A stretch of 9,667 nt of DNA from Geothermovivens sp964644845 (GTDB lineage Bacteria; Zhuqueibacterota; Zhuqueibacteria; Oleimicrobiales; Geothermoviventaceae), in contig CAZXXS010000096.1 in NCBI GenBank assembly GCA_964644845.1, positions 1 through 9,667 on the forward strand. The letters are read 5' to 3'. Numbering within the stretch: position 1 is the stretch's first letter; every line of letters starts with the position of its first letter. Made by a program: the position numbers and the translations under genes. The notes under the pieces were generated by a model, which worked only from the letters and a program-made list of their open reading frames with translations, did not search any database and was not told where the DNA came from. Below are positions 5,518 through 9,667 of the stretch, piece after piece.

Positions 5518-8500
5518 TCGCCAACTTACCCACCCGCACGGACATTTGGCCTGACTGCCACAGGGATTTGGCGCGAACTCGGAAAAGATACACTCCGTTG
5601 GCCAAAGGGTCGCCTTCCTGATCTACCAGATGCCATCCCCCCGCAGGAACAAACGTCTGGCCCGACCCCACTACACCTTCCCAAGTCCAGACACGCCGTC
5701 CAGCAAGTGTAAACACGTTGATCTCGATCTCCGCATCCTGATTCACCACGATGACGAAGCCCAGTTCGCGATCCGCCGGGTTGGGGTAGGGGAGCACTTC
5801 CGAAATCGTTAAGGTTGAAGGTACCACGCGCAGCACACGCTCCAGACACCGCCGGTTCCCCGCTGCATCCTCCGCACAGATACGCAATTGATGCCTACCG
5901 AGCCTCCAATCGTTAATCTGCCAACTCAGCGTTGCCACCCCAACCCCCAAAGATCGAAGCATCTCAGCCCCGAATTGCCACGTTTGCCCTTCAGAAAGAT
6001 CGCTAATCCACACGCGCGGAAGTTGTGCCGTGGAAGCACAGCCGCTGTCTTCCACAGTTACCAGAAGCCTGAAATTGCTCTTCACACGAAGTTGGCCATC
6101 CTCTTCTCCCAACCACCCTTCCGGCACCTGGAAACGGAGCAACGGTGCCGTCGTATCTCGGGCACATGGGCCTCGTAGCGTGTCTGGACGGATGACCACC
6201 GAGTCCACACACCCGAAGGCAAGGTCGGACGCTTCTGCCCCAGGTGTCCACGCCAAGCCTATGAGTCGGCCACTCGGACCGCCAGCAAGAGTGTCGGCTG
6301 TCACGAAAAAGCTCGCTTCACCCTGCCAGCTATCCAACGACAACACGCCTTCAAAAAGACTTGGTCCTTGCAAGGACACCATTCCACTGCTTGTCCGAAC
6401 CATCCGAACAGCGTCGTACAGCCGGACCGCCAGGTGCCCGCCAGCCACCAAACCACTCGAATCAGACTCGGCTTTGACTCGCCGTATCCAAATCCTGTGG
6501 TGAGCATCCAGTGTGTCTGGAGAAATCTCAATCCGCATTTTGCGCCAAGGCAACGGCAGTCGGGCCAGGGGATCGCCAAGCAGAAATACGGCCTCTGTCT
6601 GATCTGGAAACCCCGTCGCGATCTTTGCACACAGCAACGCATTACCAATCGGGATGCGCCCCCGGTTTTCTGGCGCGAACAGGGCAGCCAGAAGTTGTGC
6701 ATCCAAAGCTGACGAAACACCGTGCATGGTCCAGCGAGCGCAGCCGATCCAACCACCGAACCCGCCCCCACGCTTCAGTAAAGCCAACTCACCGATGCTG
6801 TCAAAGTGTGGATCATCCAGGCGAGCTGTCTCGCAAGTACCTGCAAAGGCCAAAGGCAAACGTTTCCCGTTTTGCAGCATGTCGAAATCGTCCGGGCTCT
6901 GGAAGAGAGTCTCGTGCGCGATCTGGTTCCAGTTTGCATGCCCCAGGTAGTTCACGAACACCGTGCCGTGATTCAGCTCAGAAAGGAAAGCGCGACGCGC
7001 TTCTGGACGATTCCCCACCGCGTCCCAGCGGTACATCTCGAGGTAAATCTTGTGCACGTCGAAATCCGCAAGCTCAGAAGCTCGAACCAGACTTTCTGTG
7101 TCCCTCTCAAAAACCTCATCCTCGGGTACGTACTCCCGCTTCCGGTAGGCATCGTCGGCAACGAACGTTGTTGTAACACGCCAGAGACCAACGGGTGGGT
7201 GTTTCTGCCAGGCCAGCACTTTGGCTACCAGGGCTTCAAGTTCACTCAAGGTCTTTGCTGGCAAACGTCCCACCGAAGCGTCGGGAATGCGGTCCCCGGT
7301 CCATTCGACAAACCAGTCGTCGCTGACACTGCCCCGCGACTCGTGTGAGGGGCAAACAAGTTCGCCGTTCAAACCAAGCACATTTCGAACGTCGTACGTG
7401 GCATCGCCAACGAACAAAATCCACTGTGGAGCCTTTCGCCACGACTCGAAGGCGTACCGCAGGAAATTTCGAACAGCAGCTGGGTCGACTTGACCCCAGG
7501 CAAACTGATCGTACACATCCTCCAGCGGCACGGCTTTTGTGTCCCAGCCTTGCTCGGCGCGAGCCCTCAAAAGCTTCTTGACCGCCGCTGTTTCGACCGC
7601 TGCTCTCGGAGTGATCACCAAGTAATCTGCTTCATTTTGGCCGTCTCTCAGATGGCCCCTGCGCGGGTCGCCCGCATACTTGCGAACAAACTTGGGACGC
7701 TGGATACCACGCTTGCGCTGAGCGATCAATCGCGAGGCCACACCCAGCCGGACCACGGGCAGACCAGAAACCTCTCGGGCAGGGTTGACAAGACGAGGTC
7801 GGGCCGGGTCGCCTACGTCCACAACCAGCAGGGACTCCGGCGACACCCCCTGCAGGACCACGGTCCCCTGACCAGGTGGCCCAAGCAAATCCAGACGGGT
7901 GGAAAGCGTTGCTCCGCACTCCGCCTCAACCTCGAACCAGTCCACCCCTACAATGCTACCTCGTTCGCTCGCGTACAGTCGCAGCCGATTCTGTCCCCGA
8001 TGAAGGACCGGTGGCAGCGACAGCTCGAACTCCTGCGCACGCCTGAAGGCCAACTCGAGCTGCCGCACAGGCTCGCCGTTCACTGAAACCGCGACCCTGT
8101 GGTGCGTGTCCGACAAACCGACCAGGCGAAGGCGCAACACTGCTGAGTCTGGCGACGCGAGATCCGGGATCTGGAAGTCCAAGTTGCCGATCATCGAGGG
8201 AGTCAAATAGCGCCACACCCAGCCCGTTCCCGAACCTTCGGGCAACTCGCGGTCCTGTTCAAAATGCAGAAGCCTGCGCACGGTCTCGCTCGGCGTCTCT
8301 CCCGCCGACAGCGCAACTGACTCAACGGACATCCTGTTCCCCGGAGGCCCACCGACGACCACCCAAGCGACGCTGCAAGTCGTGTAAGGGTTTACCCAGT
8401 GTCGAAACCGTCTGTAATCCTCATCCCATCGCCACCCGACCGGTCCGCGGGCAACGTAGACCAGGCAGTCACCGGGACCAAGTCCTGGATCCGGTCGCCC

Positions 8501-9403
8501 GCTCAACAGCGTGTACGGAATCGCCTCCAATTCACGTTCCGGCTCTGAGAGATCCTCCGGAAGGGGCTCTCCGCTGCTCTCGAACACCGCGATTTCCCCC
8601 CGCGCCAGGGCCGCGCTGTCAGCACCTGCTGCCACCAAAACCTCCCACGGAACCGCCACCAGACCAGCCTGAGTCGCTTGCACCCGGAACCACTCGGCGT
8701 TCGACCAAGGATCCCCGCTGAAATTCATCCGCCGTTCAGGGATAACAGCGCTGGCGCTCAGATCTTCCGGGTTCAAAACAAGCTGCCGCAGGAAGAGTGG
8801 GGGTTTTTCCTGCCCACCAGTTTCTCCGCTTCCCTCCGAAGGATCCCGGGGTTCAAAGCGTACCGTTACCGCTACCCGTGTGGTCAACCTAACGATTCCG
8901 GACTGGGGCTCGTACCGTAGAGGACGGATTTGCACCGGGCAAAGTCGAAACCTGCGGTACAACACCGCATGGCCAAGCGCGACCTCAGGTCCCGCCTTGC
9001 GTACCAAACCAACCTGGCCTTGTCGACCGCGCAAGGATACCGTGTCAGCGGCGACTTCTACACCGCTGGCAAGGAGCACCGGCTCCGACGCCTCGACTTT
9101 GGCCAGTACTGGATCCGTTCCCTCCGGCACAGCGAGCCAAACCAGGCGCTGAGGCAGAAGCTGTTGATCGAAGGAGACCGTTGAATTGGGGAAAGAAATT
9201 CTCACTCGGGGCCGGCCGACTTCAGAATGGCCCAGCGTGTCGAGCCGGACGTTCTGCAGGGACAGCTCGAAACGTACAAGTCCAGCGCCCCGCGCCAAAA
9301 CCCGAACGTCCGCGTGAAGACCAGCCCGTACACCCGTTCCGCTTGCCAAAAGTGCCAGCCCCGCAGCGAGAACCAGAGGGAAACGCGATTGTCGCCACCT
9401 CAC
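5507..9403 (-). CDS. porU: Gingipain-type (C25) cysteine peptidase, T9SS PorU-like sortase
   Basis: From GTG 9403 the protein has 1298 residues. This start is preferred because GGTGGAG lies 9 nt upstream and it gives a basic N-terminus and signal peptide (RWRQSRFPLVLAAGLALLAS, cleavage near VRA). GTG 9418, five codons earlier, is the alternative but has its purine tract 16 nt away. Residues up to about 570 are beta-rich. The C25 domain covers about 593-953: LFVGDATYD, DASVGRLP (708-715), NYLGHANW with catalytic His822, GTCETARLDDP with Cys857, and LLGDP (941-945). The 35-residue His-Cys spacing resembles gingipains, and both catalytic residues are present. After further beta domains (DTTAPLL), residues about 1198-1298 form a FlgD-like C-terminal sorting domain (YPNPADREL, INVFTLAGRRVW, PLANGVYLFRVRA). 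In the T9SS, PorU removes the sorting domain of substrates and attaches them to the surface. A secreted C25 protease that is not PorU cannot be excluded. Confidence 0.85.
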   Translation of the reverse strand: MRWRQSRFPLVLAAGLALLASGTGVRAGLHADVRVLARGAGLVRFELSLQNVRLDTLGHSEVGRPRVRISFPNSTVSFDQQLLPQRLVWLAVPEGTDPVLAKVEASEPVLLASGVEVAADTVSLRGRQGQVGLVRKAGPEVALGHAVLYRRFRLCPVQIRPLRYEPQSGIVRLTTRVAVTVRFEPRDPSEGSGETGGQEKPPLFLRQLVLNPEDLSASAVIPERRMNFSGDPWSNAEWFRVQATQAGLVAVPWEVLVAAGADSAALARGEIAVFESSGEPLPEDLSEPERELEAIPYTLLSGRPDPGLGPGDCLVYVARGPVGWRWDEDYRRFRHWVNPYTTCSVAWVVVGGPPGNRMSVESVALSAGETPSETVRRLLHFEQDRELPEGSGTGWVWRYLTPSMIGNLDFQIPDLASPDSAVLRLRLVGLSDTHHRVAVSVNGEPVRQLELAFRRAQEFELSLPPVLHRGQNRLRLYASERGSIVGVDWFEVEAECGATLSTRLDLLGPPGQGTVVLQGVSPESLLVVDVGDPARPRLVNPAREVSGLPVVRLGVASRLIAQRKRGIQRPKFVRKYAGDPRRGHLRDGQNEADYLVITPRAAVETAAVKKLLRARAEQGWDTKAVPLEDVYDQFAWGQVDPAAVRNFLRYAFESWRKAPQWILFVGDATYDVRNVLGLNGELVCPSHESRGSVSDDWFVEWTGDRIPDASVGRLPAKTLSELEALVAKVLAWQKHPPVGLWRVTTTFVADDAYRKREYVPEDEVFERDTESLVRASELADFDVHKIYLEMYRWDAVGNRPEARRAFLSELNHGTVFVNYLGHANWNQIAHETLFQSPDDFDMLQNGKRLPLAFAGTCETARLDDPHFDSIGELALLKRGGGFGGWIGCARWTMHGVSSALDAQLLAALFAPENRGRIPIGNALLCAKIATGFPDQTEAVFLLGDPLARLPLPWRKMRIEISPDTLDAHHRIWIRRVKAESDSSGLVAGGHLAVRLYDAVRMVRTSSGMVSLQGPSLFEGVLSLDSWQGEASFFVTADTLAGGPSGRLIGLAWTPGAEASDLAFGCVDSVVIRPDTLRGPCARDTTAPLLRFQVPEGWLGEEDGQLRVKSNFRLLVTVEDSGCASTAQLPRVWISDLSEGQTWQFGAEMLRSLGVGVATLSWQINDWRLGRHQLRICAEDAAGNRRCLERVLRVVPSTLTISEVLPYPNPADRELGFVIVVNQDAEIEINVFTLAGRRVWTWEGVVGSGQTFVPAGGWHLVDQEGDPLANGVYLFRVRAKSLWQSGQMSVRVGKLAIAR

Positions 9404-9479
9404 CTGTGCAAGCTCCACCTTGTCAAATGGGTTACCCTCCGTCGCCCGCGTCGCCCGAGCGTCTGCTCAAACTTTGCTA

Positions 9480-9498
9480 CCGTCCTGCGGCAGGACGG
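9480..9498 (-). repeat. Perfect 8-bp stem, 3-nt loop hairpin in PorU-like leader
   Basis: In transcript orientation the stem halves are CCGTCCTG and CAGGACGG, with loop CCG. It lies in the 5' untranslated region between the promoter at 9524-9552 and the gene. No T-run follows on either strand, so it is not a terminator. Confidence 0.65.
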
Positions 9499-9523
9499 CC
9501 CCGTGCGGCTTCCACTTGTCGCC

Positions 9524-9552
9524 AATCTACCAAAGAGCCCGCTGTGTGTCAA
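9524..9552 (-). promoter_or_regulatory. Sigma-70-type promoter of the PorU-like gene
   Basis: On the minus strand TTGACA (9547-9552) is separated by 17 nt from TAGATT (9524-9529). The predicted start is near 9517, giving a leader of about 100-115 nt depending on the start codon. The architecture matches the receptor-operon promoter. Confidence 0.55.
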
Positions 9553-9624
9553 GCCGGAACTGCTGCGTGCGTTTCCCCACGGCGAACCCTCACACACGTA
9601 ACATCCTGTCGCCTCGCGAGCAAA

Positions 9625-9642
9625 CCCACACGGAAGCGTGGG
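9625..9642 (-). terminator. Hairpin at right edge, possible weak terminator of an upstream gene
   Basis: In minus-strand orientation CCCACGC pairs with GTGTGGG (one G-T pair) around the loop TTCC, followed by only TTTGCT. The stem is good but the T-run is poor. It precedes the PorU-like promoter and could end a gene lying to the right of the window. The 25 nt beyond it are too short to interpret. Confidence 0.3.
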
Positions 9643-9667
9643 AACCAGGGGGGTCTAACCCAGCCAA

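Noticed and set aside
6511..7176. Plus-strand ORF of 221 codons antisense to the PorU-like gene.
   Set aside because: The opposite frame encodes the C25 catalytic core with recognisable motifs; the antisense product is low-complexity, Arg/Ser/Pro-rich and has no family features.
7490..8086. Plus-strand ORF of 198 codons antisense to the PorU-like gene.
   Set aside because: It is a shadow of the minus-strand gene in GC-rich DNA, with no ribosome-binding site or domain signature.
9227..9601. Plus-strand ORF of 124 codons at the right end.
   Set aside because: It is antisense to the PorU-like N-terminus and covers that gene's promoter and leader hairpin; it has no ribosome-binding site or family features.

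Overview
The window looks like chromosomal DNA from a Gram-negative bacterium of the Fibrobacterota-Chlorobiota-Bacteroidota (FCB) superphylum. The main evidence is a gingipain-type (C25) PorU-like protein with its own C-terminal sorting domain, a PorV/PorQ-family outer-membrane protein, and a TonB-dependent receptor with an N-terminal carboxypeptidase-regulatory-like domain. Base composition is moderately GC-rich. The two best promoters have a canonical TTGACA -35 box rather than the Bacteroidota-type promoter. I therefore lean to a deep non-Bacteroidota lineage of the KSB1/Calditrichota type. That placement is inference; no phylogenetic marker is present.

All supported genes are on the minus strand, so the text below runs right to left. 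At the right end, 9419-9667 is a non-coding lead-in with a hairpin at the edge, a good promoter (9524-9552) and a leader hairpin (9480-9498). The PorU-like protein follows (9403 to 5507). A weak 133-codon ORF overlaps its stop (5517 to 5116), and a good intrinsic terminator sits just past that (5070-5104). A short spacer leads to a second promoter (4892-4920), which opens a structured leader of about 310 nt containing at least three strong hairpins. This leader precedes an apparent three-gene operon: TonB-dependent receptor (4576 to 1463), PorV/PorQ-family protein (1432 to 443) and a membrane-anchored or secreted protein (421 to 1) that runs off the left edge. The gaps in this operon are 30 and 21 nt, and each gene has a Shine-Dalgarno sequence.

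The genes fit one cell-surface theme. In the type IX secretion system (T9SS), PorV-type barrels collect substrates leaving the translocon and PorU processes and attaches them. Here the PorV-like barrel lies between a TonB-dependent transporter and a probable exported protein, so it may be a dedicated export or assembly partner for that locus. I see no CRISPR array, tRNA, rRNA, insertion sequence or known riboswitch. The less-explained parts are the structured receptor leader, the small ORF behind the PorU-like gene, and the unidentified exported protein at the left edge.
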